A DNA stretch of 64,000 bases from Aquibaculum arenosum (lineage in GTDB: Bacteria > Pseudomonadota > Alphaproteobacteria > Kiloniellales > DSM-21159), in contig NZ_JARHUD010000005.1 of assembly GCF_029222965.1 (NCBI RefSeq), forward strand, positions 248,001-312,000, in the 5' to 3' direction. Position 1 is the first letter of the stretch, and each line of letters starts with the position of its first letter. The notes under the pieces were generated by a model. It was given only the letters and a program-made list of their open reading frames with translations, was not told the DNA's origin and ran no database searches. Below, piece by piece: positions 8,331 to 18,768 of the stretch. A program made the translations under genes and the position numbers.

Positions 8331-9094
8331 GTCACCTCTCCCCCTGCGACGACTATGGACTGTCCGGTGATGGCCTCACTGCCCGGACGGCAGAGCCAAA
8401 GCACGGTGTTGGCCACCTCCTCCGGCTTGACCAGACGACCCTGCGGATTGGCTTTGGCGAAGCTTGCCCGCACGGAATCCCGGGAACGCCCACTTGCAGC
8501 CTCGATCCGCGCCGCCGCCTCCTCGATGAGATCGGTGTCGGTGTAGCCCGGACAGACCGCGTTGATCGTGACACCGCTGCGCGCCGTCTCCAGTGCCAGC
8601 GCCCGCGTCAGACCGATGGCGCCATGTTTGGCGGCCACATAGGCGGCCACGTAAGGATAGCCCTTCAGGCCCGCCGTGCTGGCAATGGTGACGATCCGTC
8701 CCCAGTCGCGCGCCAGCATGCTGGGCAAGACCGCCTGGCAGCAGCTGTAGACGGCGGTCAGATTGACGGCGAGCATCGAATCCCAGGTTGTGCGCTCCAG
8801 GCGTTCGAAGGGGCCGGATGCCGCCGCTCCGGCATTGTTGACCAGGATGTCGATCGGACCGAACTGCGCTTGCGCTCCTGCAATCGCCGCACCGATATCA
8901 CTGTCACGGGTCACATCAGCGGTCTGTACCGCGCAGGCTGCGCCCAGCTCCGCGCGCAAGGCTTCGAGCGGCACGTGCGCCCGCCCCACCAGGCTCACCC
9001 GCGCGCCGGCTTCCACCAGACTGCGCGCTATGGCAGCGCCGATGCCGCGCCCAGCCCCGGTGACCAATGCGTGCCGCCCATCGAGCCCGCTCAC
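8327..9094 (-). CDS. SDR-family NAD(P)-dependent oxidoreductase
   Basis: A 255-residue classical short-chain dehydrogenase: TGAGRGIG cofactor motif near the N-terminus, NNAG, catalytic Ser in IASTAG and YVAAK (Tyr-x3-Lys), and CPGYTDTD downstream. The GTG at 9094 is preferred because GGGAGG lies 6 bp before it; a frame-extended ATG at 9139 would add an unconserved Arg-rich segment. First gene of the aryl-CoA operon, overlapping the MarR gene by 4 bp. It probably oxidises a 3-hydroxyacyl-CoA-type intermediate; the exact substrate is unknown. Confidence 0.92.
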   Translation of the reverse strand: MSGLDGRHALVTGAGRGIGAAIARSLVEAGARVSLVGRAHVPLEALRAELGAACAVQTADVTRDSDIGAAIAGAQAQFGPIDILVNNAGAAASGPFERLERTTWDSMLAVNLTAVYSCCQAVLPSMLARDWGRIVTIASTAGLKGYPYVAAYVAAKHGAIGLTRALALETARSGVTINAVCPGYTDTDLIEEAAARIEAASGRSRDSVRASFAKANPQGRLVKPEEVANTVLWLCRPGSEAITGQSIVVAGGEVT

Positions 9095-9152
9095 CTCACG
9101 CCTCCCTCGCAAAAGTGTGCTCAGCGACAGCCGGCACACCGCCTTGTCTTGA

Positions 9153-9172
9153 TTATTTTAAGCTTAAAATAA
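9153..9172. promoter_or_regulatory. perfect 20-bp palindrome, probable MarR operator
   Basis: TTATTTTAAG followed directly by its exact reverse complement CTTAAAATAA. It is strikingly AT-rich in a GC-rich surrounding and lies 59 bp before the GTG of the first catabolic gene. MarR dimers bind palindromes of this size, and the regulator gene is second in the operon. It also lies 89 bp before the divergent gene at 9261, so it could control both directions. Confidence 0.75.
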
Positions 9173-9260
9173 CTGCCTCTGGCTCACAAGCCTTCCTTGA
9201 CGCCGTCCCCGCACCTCAGTCTGCTGCAATGGTCTTCGTTGCGAAGGAATAACCAATCCG

Positions 9261-9596
9261 GTGTCAATGTTTGTTGCAGTGATCGAGTTCTTTCTCGCCC
9301 GGCCGGCGCTTTCCCATGGCGTGCTTGCCCTTCTGATCATGGCAGCCGTACTGCTCGTGACCCGGCCATTCCGCGTCGCCAACGCACACTGGATCGGTGC
9401 CGCGCTGGCTGTCGGTTTCTACTGGGGCCGGGAGAAGCGCGATCATGAGAACCGGCTCGATGCGCCGATGGCCGAGGTCTGGTATCGGGGATGGGCACCC
9501 TGGGAATGGAACGCGAAGGATCAGGAGGGTTTTCTCTGGGCCTTCCTTGCCTGTCTGCTGCTCGCGCTGGTGTTGCATTTCCGCCGGCGGCGTTGA
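9261..9596 (+). CDS. Small membrane protein of unknown function
   Basis: A 111-residue protein with two predicted membrane spans (about residues 20-33 with extension to 53, and 89-105) and an Arg-rich end RFRRRR-like (HFRRRR). The middle contains a polar Trp-rich stretch (YRGWAPWEWNAKDQEGF). The GTG at 9261 lies 11 bp after AAGGAA; the ATG at 9267 is an alternative. No family was recognised. It diverges from the aryl-CoA operon across the palindrome. Function unknown. Confidence 0.65.
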   Translation: MSMFVAVIEFFLARPALSHGVLALLIMAAVLLVTRPFRVANAHWIGAALAVGFYWGREKRDHENRLDAPMAEVWYRGWAPWEWNAKDQEGFLWAFLACLLLALVLHFRRRR

Positions 9597-9699
9597 GCCC
9601 CGAAGCAAGAAGCGGGCACCGCGCCATGATGCCGCCATGCTGGTGCAGCAGCTTGGCCTTTCGAACGATAAGCACCAATCATTAAGAGGACTGCCGCCG

Positions 9700-10224
9700 A
9701 TGTTACGCAGAGCGCTCGCAGGCGCCTTTCTCACCGCAAGCCTTCTGACTGCCGCCGTCGCCGCTTCACCAGCCGTGGCGCAGGAAACGATAGAACTGCG
9801 CGAAAGGGCCGACATCGTCGATGTGCAGGAACGCTTGGCCAACCTGGGCTGGTACCACGGCGCCATCGACGGGATCGTAGGCTCGGGAACGCTTTCAGCC
9901 GCCAACGCCTACCGACGCGCGGCCGGGATCGCCACGTCCCAGCGCATCGACAAGGAGCTGCAGCTCCAGTTGCACTTCATCAACTCCGACCTCCGCCGTG
10001 GCACCACCGCGGCCGTTCAACGTGATCCTGAGGTGCGGCGCGCGCAGGAGATGCTCAAGCTCCTCGGCTACTATCGTGCAGGTGTCGATGGCATTTCCGG
10101 TCCGCAAACACGTGAGGCCATAAGCTCCTTCCGCAGAGACCAGCGGATCGCGGGAGGCAGCGGTGTCGACCGGCAGCTGCTCGACGCCTTGGACGAGGAA
10201 CTTGTACGGCAGGGTCGTCTCTGA
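9700..10224 (+). CDS. Secreted protein with two peptidoglycan-binding-like repeats
   Basis: A 174-residue protein with a signal peptide (basic MLRRA, hydrophobic core, cleavage near AVAQ-ET). Two repeats of the PG_binding_1 type follow: VQERLANLGWYHGAIDGIVGSGT-like at about 46-68 and AQEMLKLLGYYRAGVDGISG-like at about 118-137; both show the L-G-Y/W-Y-x-G-x-D-G-I-x-G pattern. It is probably a periplasmic wall-associated protein with no catalytic domain. The ATG at 9700 follows AGAGGA at 9685-9690; the upstream in-frame extension is not secretory. Confidence 0.82.
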   Translation: MLRRALAGAFLTASLLTAAVAASPAVAQETIELRERADIVDVQERLANLGWYHGAIDGIVGSGTLSAANAYRRAAGIATSQRIDKELQLQLHFINSDLRRGTTAAVQRDPEVRRAQEMLKLLGYYRAGVDGISGPQTREAISSFRRDQRIAGGSGVDRQLLDALDEELVRQGRL

Positions 10225-10376
10225 TCTTGCGGGCGTGACTGGCCGCGCGACTCCGGCTTGAGCCACCGCCGGCCCTGTGCTAACGCCACGCCCAGCCGGC
10301 TTGCGCCATCGTGCGGCGGGGTTAAGTGCGCGCGCGATGGCGTGCCGGGCCTTGTTCTTTCAGGGGGAGATGCGGC

Positions 10377-11159
10377 TTGATCCAGGTGGAGCACCTGTCG
10401 AAGTCCTTTGGTGGCTTGCGGGCGGTCAATGACTGTTCCTTCACCCTGGAGGAAGGCGCCATCACCGGGCTGATCGGGCCCAATGGTGCGGGTAAGACCA
10501 CGGTGTTCAACATGATCGCCGGCTTCATCAAGCCGAGCGGTGGCCGGATCCTGTTCGAAGGCCAGGATGTGACGGGCTTCTCTCCCGAGCGGCTGTTCAG
10601 CCTCGGAATCGTTCGCACCTTCCAGATCCCCCACGAATTCTCCCGCATGACAGTGCTCGAAAACCTCATGTTGGTCCCGCCGGCCCAGTCGGGGGAGAAC
10701 CTCTTTTCCTCCTGGTTGCGCTGGGGTGCGGTGCGGCGGGAGGAGCGCGATGTTCGCCGCAAGGGCGAAGAAGTGCTCGAGTTTCTGGAGCTTACCCACG
10801 TCCGTGATGAACTGGCCGGAAATCTCTCAGGCGGGCAGAAGAAGCTGCTGGAACTGGGACGGACCATGATGACCGACGCCAAGCTCGTGCTGCTCGATGA
10901 GCCGGCGGCCGGGGTAAACCGCACGCTCATGGGCAAGCTTGCCCGCATGATCCAGCAGCTCCATCGCGAGCGCGGCTACAGCTTCTGCATCATCGAGCAT
11001 GACATGGACCTGATCGCAGAGCTCTGCCACCCGGTGATCGTGCTGGCGGAAGGCCGGGTGCTGACCCAGGGCTCCATGGAGAGCATCCGCCGCGATGAGC
11101 GTGTGCTGGAAGCCTACCTCGGCCACAGCGGCGCCCACGAAACGGAGGGCGCGGCGTGA
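10377..11159 (+). CDS. Branched-chain amino acid-type ABC transporter ATPase (LivG-like)
   Basis: A 260-residue ABC ATPase: Walker A GPNGAGKTT, Q-loop FQIPHEFS, signature LSGGQKK, Walker B LVLLDEPAAG with the LivG-type NRTL continuation, and the switch His in IIEHDMD. The TTG at 10377 is chosen because GGGGGAG precedes it (10363-10369) and conserved sequence starts immediately after (IQVEHLSKSFGG). It overlaps the next gene by 4 bp. With the following three genes it forms a HAAT importer core. Position next to the aryl-CoA operon suggests aromatic-acid uptake rather than amino acids, by inference. Confidence 0.9.
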   Translation: MIQVEHLSKSFGGLRAVNDCSFTLEEGAITGLIGPNGAGKTTVFNMIAGFIKPSGGRILFEGQDVTGFSPERLFSLGIVRTFQIPHEFSRMTVLENLMLVPPAQSGENLFSSWLRWGAVRREERDVRRKGEEVLEFLELTHVRDELAGNLSGGQKKLLELGRTMMTDAKLVLLDEPAAGVNRTLMGKLARMIQQLHRERGYSFCIIEHDMDLIAELCHPVIVLAEGRVLTQGSMESIRRDERVLEAYLGHSGAHETEGAA

Positions 11160-11860
11160 GCCTCTTGTCGATGGAGAAGGTGACCGGGGGCTACGGCGAA
11201 GCCGACATCCTGCATGACGTGACCCTGCGGGTCGAAGCGGGAGAGATCGTGGTCATCGTCGGTCCCAACGGTGCGGGCAAGTCCACCGCCATGAAAGCCA
11301 TCTTCGGCCTGCTGAAACTTCGCTCCGGCCAGATCCGCTTCGACGGCCAAGACATCACCAACTGGAAGCCAGACCGTGTGGTGCGCCGGGGCATCTGCTT
11401 TGTGCCGCAGACCGACAACGTTTTCCCCACGCTGACGGTGCAGGAAAACCTCGAAATGGGCGCCTTCGTGCGCAACGACGACATCCGCCCGGCCATGGAG
11501 CGGGTCTTCGAGCTCTTCCCGCCGCTGCGCGAGAAACGGCGCCAGGCGGCCGGCACGCTCTCTGGCGGTCAGCGCCAGATGGTGGCCATGGGCCGTGCGC
11601 TGATGCTCGACCCCAAGCTGCTGCTCCTGGACGAACCCACGGCCGGCCTGTCGCCGATCTTCATCGATCAGATCTTCCAGATCGTTAAACAGGTTAACGC
11701 GACCGGCATCGGTATCCTGATGGTGGAGCAGAACGCCAAGCAGGCACTCGCCATCGCCAACCGCGGCTATGTCATGGCCCAAGGCGCCAATCGCCACGAA
11801 GGCACGGGCCAGGAGCTGCTCGCTGACCGCGAGGTCGCCGAAATGTTCCTGGGCGGCTGA
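11156..11860 (+). CDS. Branched-chain amino acid-type ABC transporter ATPase (LivF-like)
   Basis: A 234-residue ABC ATPase of LivF type: Walker A GPNGAGKST, FVPQTDNVFP around the Q-loop, signature LSGGQRQ, Walker B LLLLDEPTAGLSP, and MVEQNAKQAL with the LivF-type Gln after Glu. It starts with GTG inside the end of the LivG-like gene (4-bp overlap) and ends 14 bp before the permease gene. It pairs with the LivG-like ATPase as a heterodimer on the cytoplasmic face. Confidence 0.94.
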   Translation: MSLLSMEKVTGGYGEADILHDVTLRVEAGEIVVIVGPNGAGKSTAMKAIFGLLKLRSGQIRFDGQDITNWKPDRVVRRGICFVPQTDNVFPTLTVQENLEMGAFVRNDDIRPAMERVFELFPPLREKRRQAAGTLSGGQRQMVAMGRALMLDPKLLLLDEPTAGLSPIFIDQIFQIVKQVNATGIGILMVEQNAKQALAIANRGYVMAQGANRHEGTGQELLADREVAEMFLGG

Positions 11861-11874
11861 AGGAAAAGACACCA

Positions 11875-12738
11875 ATGGATATCCTGCAGCTGCTGATTTA
11901 CGGGATCGTGCTGGGTGGTGTGATCGCGCTTGGCGCCATCGGCGTATCGCTGACCTTCGGCATTCTCGGGTTCGCCAACTTCTCTCATGGCGACCTGATG
12001 AGCACTGGCGCCTATATCGCGCTGATCTTCTTCACCACGCTCGCCTGGCCGCTTTGGATTGCGCTGCCCATTGCCATGATCGCCACGGCGGCGCTGGCGC
12101 TGGCCATCGACCGGTCGCTGTATCGCTGGTTTCGAACGCGACAACCGGTGATCCTGCTGATCTCCTCTTTCGGTGTGGCGCTCATCCTGCGCTCGCTGGT
12201 GCAGATGATCTGGGGCCCGGACACCATCACCTACCAGACCGGCATCCAAATGCCCTACCGCGTGGCCGGCCTGCGCATCCGGCCCGACCAGATCACCATT
12301 CTGCTTTGCACCATCTTCCTCGTGCTCGCCGTCCACCTCTTCCTGCAGCGCACCAAGATGGGCAAGGCCATGCGGGCCATGGCCGACAACCCAAACCTCG
12401 CGCGGCTCTCGGGCATCGATACGGAACGGGTGGTGCTTTGGACCTGGGTGCTCGGCGGTGGCCTGGCCGGTGCTGCCGGCGTCTTCCTGGGCCTCGACAC
12501 CCGGCTGCACCCGGAGATGGGCTGGACGCTGCTGCTGCCGATCTTTGCCGCAGCCATCCTGAGCGGAATTGGCAAGCCCTATGGTGCCATCGTGGGCGGG
12601 CTCGTGATTGGAATAGTACAGGAAATGTCGACGCTGGTTATCGCGGCGGCCTACAAGCCGGCGATTGCTTTTGCCATTCTCGTCGTCATGCTGATCGTGC
12701 GGCCGACCGGCCTCTTTTCCGGCAGGAGCACCGTGTGA
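11875..12738 (+). CDS. Branched-chain amino acid-type ABC permease (LivH-like)
   Basis: A 287-residue inner-membrane permease with about eight hydrophobic segments. It has the LivH hallmark GAIGVSLTFGILGFANFSHGD near residues 22-42 and the cytoplasmic EAA-like loop around RTKMGKAMRAMADNPNLARLSGID (150-175). It overlaps the LivM-like gene by 1 bp (TGATG). Together they form the membrane channel. Confidence 0.94.
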   Translation: MDILQLLIYGIVLGGVIALGAIGVSLTFGILGFANFSHGDLMSTGAYIALIFFTTLAWPLWIALPIAMIATAALALAIDRSLYRWFRTRQPVILLISSFGVALILRSLVQMIWGPDTITYQTGIQMPYRVAGLRIRPDQITILLCTIFLVLAVHLFLQRTKMGKAMRAMADNPNLARLSGIDTERVVLWTWVLGGGLAGAAGVFLGLDTRLHPEMGWTLLLPIFAAAILSGIGKPYGAIVGGLVIGIVQEMSTLVIAAAYKPAIAFAILVVMLIVRPTGLFSGRSTV

Positions 12739-13682
12739 TGGAACTGGCCGGACTGCTCACCTACGGTATCTTCTTCCTCACCCTGGTTGGGATCTACGGC
12801 CTGCTGGCACTGGGGCTCAACGTCCAGTGGGGCTATGCCGGCATGCTGAACATCGGTGTGGCCGCCTTCTTCACGGTCGGCGCCTACACCAGCGCGATCA
12901 TCACCACCGCTGAGAGCAGCGGCCACCTCGGCGGTTTCGGCCTGCCCTTCCCCGTCGGCTTGGCGTCAGCCATGGCGCTATCGGGCATCCTCGCCCTGGG
13001 CGTGGGATTGATCACCCTGCGCCTGCGCTCGGACTACCTGGCCATTGCCTCGATCGGCATTGCCGAGATCGTGCGCCTCACATTGAAGAACGAAGGCTGG
13101 CTGACCGGCGGTGTGCGGGGCATGGCCGGCATCCCCCGTCCGCTGGCGGGTCTGATTCCCGGCTACGATGCCACGCTCTATCTGCTTCTGGTGCTTGCCT
13201 TTGTGGCGGCCGTCTACTGGGCCAACGAGCGGGCCTGGCGCTCACCCTGGGGCCGGGTGCTGCGGGCGATCCGTGAAAACGAGGCTGCAGCACGGGCCAT
13301 GGGCAAGAATTCTCTGCTCTTCCGGCTTCAGGCTTTCGTGCTGGGCGCCGTCGTCATGGGGCTGGCAGGCGCCCTCTATGCCCATTTCGTGCGCTTCATC
13401 AGCCCGGAAGCCTTCAACCCACTCTTTGCCACCTTCCTGATTTGGGTGATGCTGATCGCCGGCGGCAGCGGCAACAACCGCGGCGCCCTTCTCGGCGCCT
13501 TCGTTATCTGGATTGTCTGGTCGGCGACGGAGATCTTCGTCACCCGCCTTCCGGAGGATCTGGTGACCCGTGCCGGTGCGCTGCGGGTGCTGCTGATCGG
13601 CATCCTGCTGCAGGTCATCCTGCTGGCGCGCCCTCAGGGAATCCTGCCGGAGCGCCCACCCCGTCCCGAAAGGCACGAGTGA
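12738..13682 (+). CDS. Branched-chain amino acid-type ABC permease (LivM-like)
   Basis: A 314-residue permease with the LivM pattern LALGLNVQWGYAGMLNIGVAA near the N-terminus and the ATP-binding-cassette contact loop RVLRAIRENEAAARAMGKN at about 172-190. The ATG at 12738 overlaps the preceding stop. The same frame remains open far upstream through the LivH-like gene, but that stretch is not a protein. No periplasmic binding protein gene follows: the next gene is hemN, convergent. Confidence 0.93.
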   Translation: MELAGLLTYGIFFLTLVGIYGLLALGLNVQWGYAGMLNIGVAAFFTVGAYTSAIITTAESSGHLGGFGLPFPVGLASAMALSGILALGVGLITLRLRSDYLAIASIGIAEIVRLTLKNEGWLTGGVRGMAGIPRPLAGLIPGYDATLYLLLVLAFVAAVYWANERAWRSPWGRVLRAIRENEAAARAMGKNSLLFRLQAFVLGAVVMGLAGALYAHFVRFISPEAFNPLFATFLIWVMLIAGGSGNNRGALLGAFVIWIVWSATEIFVTRLPEDLVTRAGALRVLLIGILLQVILLARPQGILPERPPRPERHE

Positions 13683-13713
13683 ACGGGCGCAAACCCCTGC
13701 CGCATAACCGCTG

Positions 13714-15051
13714 CTATAGCGCGCGGGCGTGCCCCCTGGTCTCGGGCTGGAGATAGCGGTCAAAGGCCGCCGCGGCCACACGCACCAGCGGCCGACCCTC
13801 CGGCAAAACCCGCACCTGGGCGCCCTGTACCTCGACCAGCCCGTCTGCGATCAGAGGTGTAAGACGGGCCAGAGCCGGCGCGAAGGCCTGCACACCACCG
13901 TGTTCGCTCAGATCCACCTCGAAGTGGCACATCAGGCTTTCAATGACCGCGCGCTCGCGTCGATCCGCCTCGTCGACTTCCACGCCGCGCGCCACCGGCA
14001 GACGGCCCTCCTCGATCGACTGACGATACGTCGGCATGTCGGTGGTGTTCTGGATGTAGCCCTGCGGCAGGGTTCCGATCGCGGAAGCACCAAGCCCGAG
14101 CAGTATAGGCGCTTCGTCAACGGTATAGCCCTGGAAGTTGCGATGCAGCCTGCCCCCGGAATGGGCCAGGGCCAGTGGATCTTCCGGTCGGGCAAAGTGA
14201 TCCAGCCCGATGCGGCAATAGCCGGCCTCCGTCAAGCGCGCCGCCACGGCCTCGGACTGCGCCAAGCGCGCCGGCTCGTTCGGCAGCGCATCCTCCGGCA
14301 AAAGCCGCTGGTGGCGCTTCATGTGCGGTACGTGCGCATAGCCGAAAAGCGCAAGTCGGTCGGGCCGCAAGGTCAAGATTGTCTCAGCCGTCTGCAGGAC
14401 GCTCGCCACGCTCTGATGCGGCAGGCCGTACATCAGATCCAGGTTGATGCCACGCACACCCGCTGCGCGCAGCCGTTCGACGGCGCTCTGCACCACTGCG
14501 AAAGGCTGGAGGCGATTGATGGCGCGTTGGACCTGCGGATCGAGGTCCTGCACACCGACGCTGGCCCGGGTTAGGCCGAGTCGCGCAAAGGCAGCGATCA
14601 CGGAATCGTCCAGGCCGCGCGGGTCGATCTCCACGGCGATCTCGGCATCCGAGGTCGGCTGAAAGGAACCCTGTATTGCGGCCGCGATGCGATCAATCTC
14701 CGCAGGTGGCAGCAGACTTGGCGACCCGCCGCCGAAGTGGAGATGGGCCAGTGGACGTTTGCCTCCGCCCAGCGCATTGCTCAGCAGTTCGAACTCGCGC
14801 AGCAGCAGGTTCACATAGGCTGTGACCGGCCGCAGGCTCTGGACCACTCGGGTGTGGCAGCCACAAAACCAACAGAGCGTGTCGCAGAAGGGAATGTGCA
14901 GGTAAAGCGACAGCGGCGCCTCCGCCGGCAGGGCCTGCAGCCAGTTGCGGTAATGATCGGCGGTGATGCCGGTGTGAAAGTGCGGCGCGGTGGGGTAGCT
15001 GGTGTAGCGGGGCACCGGCCGGCTGTGCTTGAGTAGGCGTGCGCTTTGCAT
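13714..15051 (-). CDS. hemN: Oxygen-independent coproporphyrinogen III oxidase
   Basis: A radical-SAM enzyme of 445 residues that decarboxylates coproporphyrinogen III to protoporphyrinogen IX without oxygen. The N-terminal PRYTSYPTAPHF motif is typical of true HemN. The cluster motif IPFCDTLCWFCGC supplies the Cys-x3-Cys-x2-Cys ligands to 4Fe-4S. LHFGGGSPSLL and the C-terminal HemN domain are present. The ATG at 15051 gives the conserved N-terminus; the extension to 15111 is unconserved. No Shine-Dalgarno precedes this ATG, and a promoter ends almost on it, so the mRNA may be leaderless. Confidence 0.94.
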   Translation of the reverse strand: MQSARLLKHSRPVPRYTSYPTAPHFHTGITADHYRNWLQALPAEAPLSLYLHIPFCDTLCWFCGCHTRVVQSLRPVTAYVNLLLREFELLSNALGGGKRPLAHLHFGGGSPSLLPPAEIDRIAAAIQGSFQPTSDAEIAVEIDPRGLDDSVIAAFARLGLTRASVGVQDLDPQVQRAINRLQPFAVVQSAVERLRAAGVRGINLDLMYGLPHQSVASVLQTAETILTLRPDRLALFGYAHVPHMKRHQRLLPEDALPNEPARLAQSEAVAARLTEAGYCRIGLDHFARPEDPLALAHSGGRLHRNFQGYTVDEAPILLGLGASAIGTLPQGYIQNTTDMPTYRQSIEEGRLPVARGVEVDEADRRERAVIESLMCHFEVDLSEHGGVQAFAPALARLTPLIADGLVEVQGAQVRVLPEGRPLVRVAAAAFDRYLQPETRGHARAL

Positions 15052-15057
15052 GGGGGT

Positions 15058-15099
15058 ATTAAAGCGCGGGCCGGCGGGCAGCACTTTGATCTGCGACAA
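15058..15099 (-). promoter_or_regulatory. FNR/FixK-like box and -10 element of hemN
   Basis: On the plus strand TTGAT-CTGC-GACAA (15086-15099) matches the TTGAT-N4-ATCAA consensus at 8 of 10 defined positions. On the minus strand TTTAAT (15063-15058) is a good -10. If the box is centred 41.5 bp before the start site, as in class II FNR promoters, transcription would begin at about 15051, the A of the hemN ATG. FNR-type control of hemN is well known in alphaproteobacteria. Confidence 0.6.
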
Positions 15100-15177
15100 A
15101 GTTCTGCGCAATCTCAGCGTAGCCGGAGGCCCCCAAGACCTCGTTCAGGGCCTGCTCACAAGGGGGATGAACTGACC

Positions 15178-16689
15178 ATGCTGCGCCTGCTTCTCGTAGT
15201 TTCCGTTTTTCTGATTGGGCTCTCGCCCCAGCCACAACTGCGTGCGGACCACGCGGGCGAGCGCGATCCCCTGCGGCTGGTGATTGTGCATGTCAGCGAC
15301 CTGGACCGCATCGAAGCCCGAGGCGGCCGCGGCGGCCTGGCAAAGCTCGCCAGTGTTGTCGGCACCCTTCGTTTAGAACATGAACATGTTTTGGTAACGC
15401 ACGGAGGAGACGCCGTTTCTCCTTCGGTCATGAGCAACTTCGATCAGGGCGCGCACATGATCGATTTGCTGAACAGACTGGACCTCGACCTCTTCGTCCT
15501 GGGCAATCACGAGTTCGATTTCGGCCCAGAGGTGACACTGGAACGGGTGGCGGAAGCGGATTTTCCAGTACTTGGCAGCAATTTGCGACGCAGTGACGGG
15601 ACGAAGCTCCCTGGCGTAGAGGATGAGATCATACTTGAGATCGCCGGCTGGCATATCGGTGTGATGGGTCTGCTCACACCGCAGACGCTCACCAGCTCCA
15701 GCCCCGGTGACATTGCGTTTACCTCCGAGGTGGATGCAGCCGCCGAACGAGCGGCCTCTTTGCGCGCCGAAGGCGCAGACTTCGTCGTGGCGCTGGTGCA
15801 CAGTGGCTACGATGTCGACACGGCTCTGGTGCGGCAAGGTGCAGTGGATCTGGTGCTGGGGGCCCACGATCACCTGCAGCATCTGCTTTGGCCCACCAAC
15901 GGCACAGCCTTTGTCGAGGCCGGCGCTCAGGCGAACCACGTCGCCATCATTGAAATCCTGCTTCAAGAAGGTGAGGACAGCGACAACGACTGGTCAGCGC
16001 AGTTCCGCTTTCTCGACACGCTGGAAATCACCCCCGACCCAGACATGCAGCAAGCAGTCCAGGGCTATCTGGCCGACTTCGAAGAAGAGCTAGGTCGCCC
16101 GCTCGCGATCACTGAGGTGGCGCTGGACACCCGCGGCAGCAGTCTGCGCAGCGAAGAGAATGCTTTCGGCAATCTGATCGCCGACGCATTCAGGGTGGCA
16201 ACTGAAGCCGATGTGGCCATTCAGAACGCAGGAGGCATTCGCGGGCATCGTCATTACGCCAAAGGCAGCATACTGACCAAAGGCGACGTGATTGCGGAAT
16301 TGCCCTTCCAGAATCCTATGGTGCTGCTCGAAGTGGATGGCGAAACCCTTTGGCAAATCGTCGAGCACGGCCTTGCCGCTGTGGAACAGCGATCCGGCCG
16401 CTTCCCACAGGTCTCCGGGCTGTCGATTGTCTATGATCCCCAGAAACTGCCGGGCGAGCGCCTTCTGGAACTCCACGTCCAGGACCAACCGCTCGAGAGC
16501 GACGCGCTCTATCGCCTTGCGGTGAATGGTTTCAACGCGAAGGGTGGTGATGGCTACGAGATGCTGACGGAGCTGCCTCGGCTCTCACACCCGGCAGATG
16601 GCCTTTCCGACACCGCGGTGCTCATGCGTCACCTGGAACAGGCCGAGCGCATTGCCCCTCGGATTGAAGGTCGAATTAGGGTGCCCTGA
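15178..16689 (+). CDS. Metallophosphatase/5'-nucleotidase family protein, secreted
   Basis: A 503-residue protein with a signal peptide, a calcineurin-like phosphoesterase domain and a C-terminal 5'-nucleotidase domain (from about residue 310; GNLIADAFR, QNAGGIRG, LLEVDGETL, NGFNAKGGDGYEML). Phosphoesterase motifs are THGGDAVSPS, GNHEFDFGPE, LVHSGYDVD and GAHDHLQ. The first metal motif reads SDLD where most relatives have NDxH, so one His ligand is replaced by Asp. It probably hydrolyses nucleotides or sugar nucleotides in the periplasm. The ATG at 15178 follows GGGGGA at 15162-15167. Confidence 0.88.
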   Translation: MLRLLLVVSVFLIGLSPQPQLRADHAGERDPLRLVIVHVSDLDRIEARGGRGGLAKLASVVGTLRLEHEHVLVTHGGDAVSPSVMSNFDQGAHMIDLLNRLDLDLFVLGNHEFDFGPEVTLERVAEADFPVLGSNLRRSDGTKLPGVEDEIILEIAGWHIGVMGLLTPQTLTSSSPGDIAFTSEVDAAAERAASLRAEGADFVVALVHSGYDVDTALVRQGAVDLVLGAHDHLQHLLWPTNGTAFVEAGAQANHVAIIEILLQEGEDSDNDWSAQFRFLDTLEITPDPDMQQAVQGYLADFEEELGRPLAITEVALDTRGSSLRSEENAFGNLIADAFRVATEADVAIQNAGGIRGHRHYAKGSILTKGDVIAELPFQNPMVLLEVDGETLWQIVEHGLAAVEQRSGRFPQVSGLSIVYDPQKLPGERLLELHVQDQPLESDALYRLAVNGFNAKGGDGYEMLTELPRLSHPADGLSDTAVLMRHLEQAERIAPRIEGRIRVP

Positions 16690-16693
16690 ACGA

Positions 16694-16721
16694 ATCGGGC
16701 CGCCCCTTGGAGCGGCCCGAT
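16694..16721. terminator. bidirectional hairpin between the 5'-nucleotidase gene and rpoD
   Basis: ATCGGGCCGC (16694-16703) pairs perfectly with GCGGCCCGAT (16712-16721) around an 8-base loop. It lies between two convergent stops (16689 and 16744). There is no T-run on either side, so it may work with Rho or as a 3'-end stabiliser. Confidence 0.5.
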
Positions 16722-16743
16722 CGAAGTAACTCAGGGATCTGGG

Positions 16744-18768
<2,025 letters not shown>

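Noticed and set aside
11769-12737. open frame continuous with livM and spanning livH
   Set aside because: The frame stays open by chance; conserved LivM sequence starts only at 12738, and LivH occupies this stretch in another frame.
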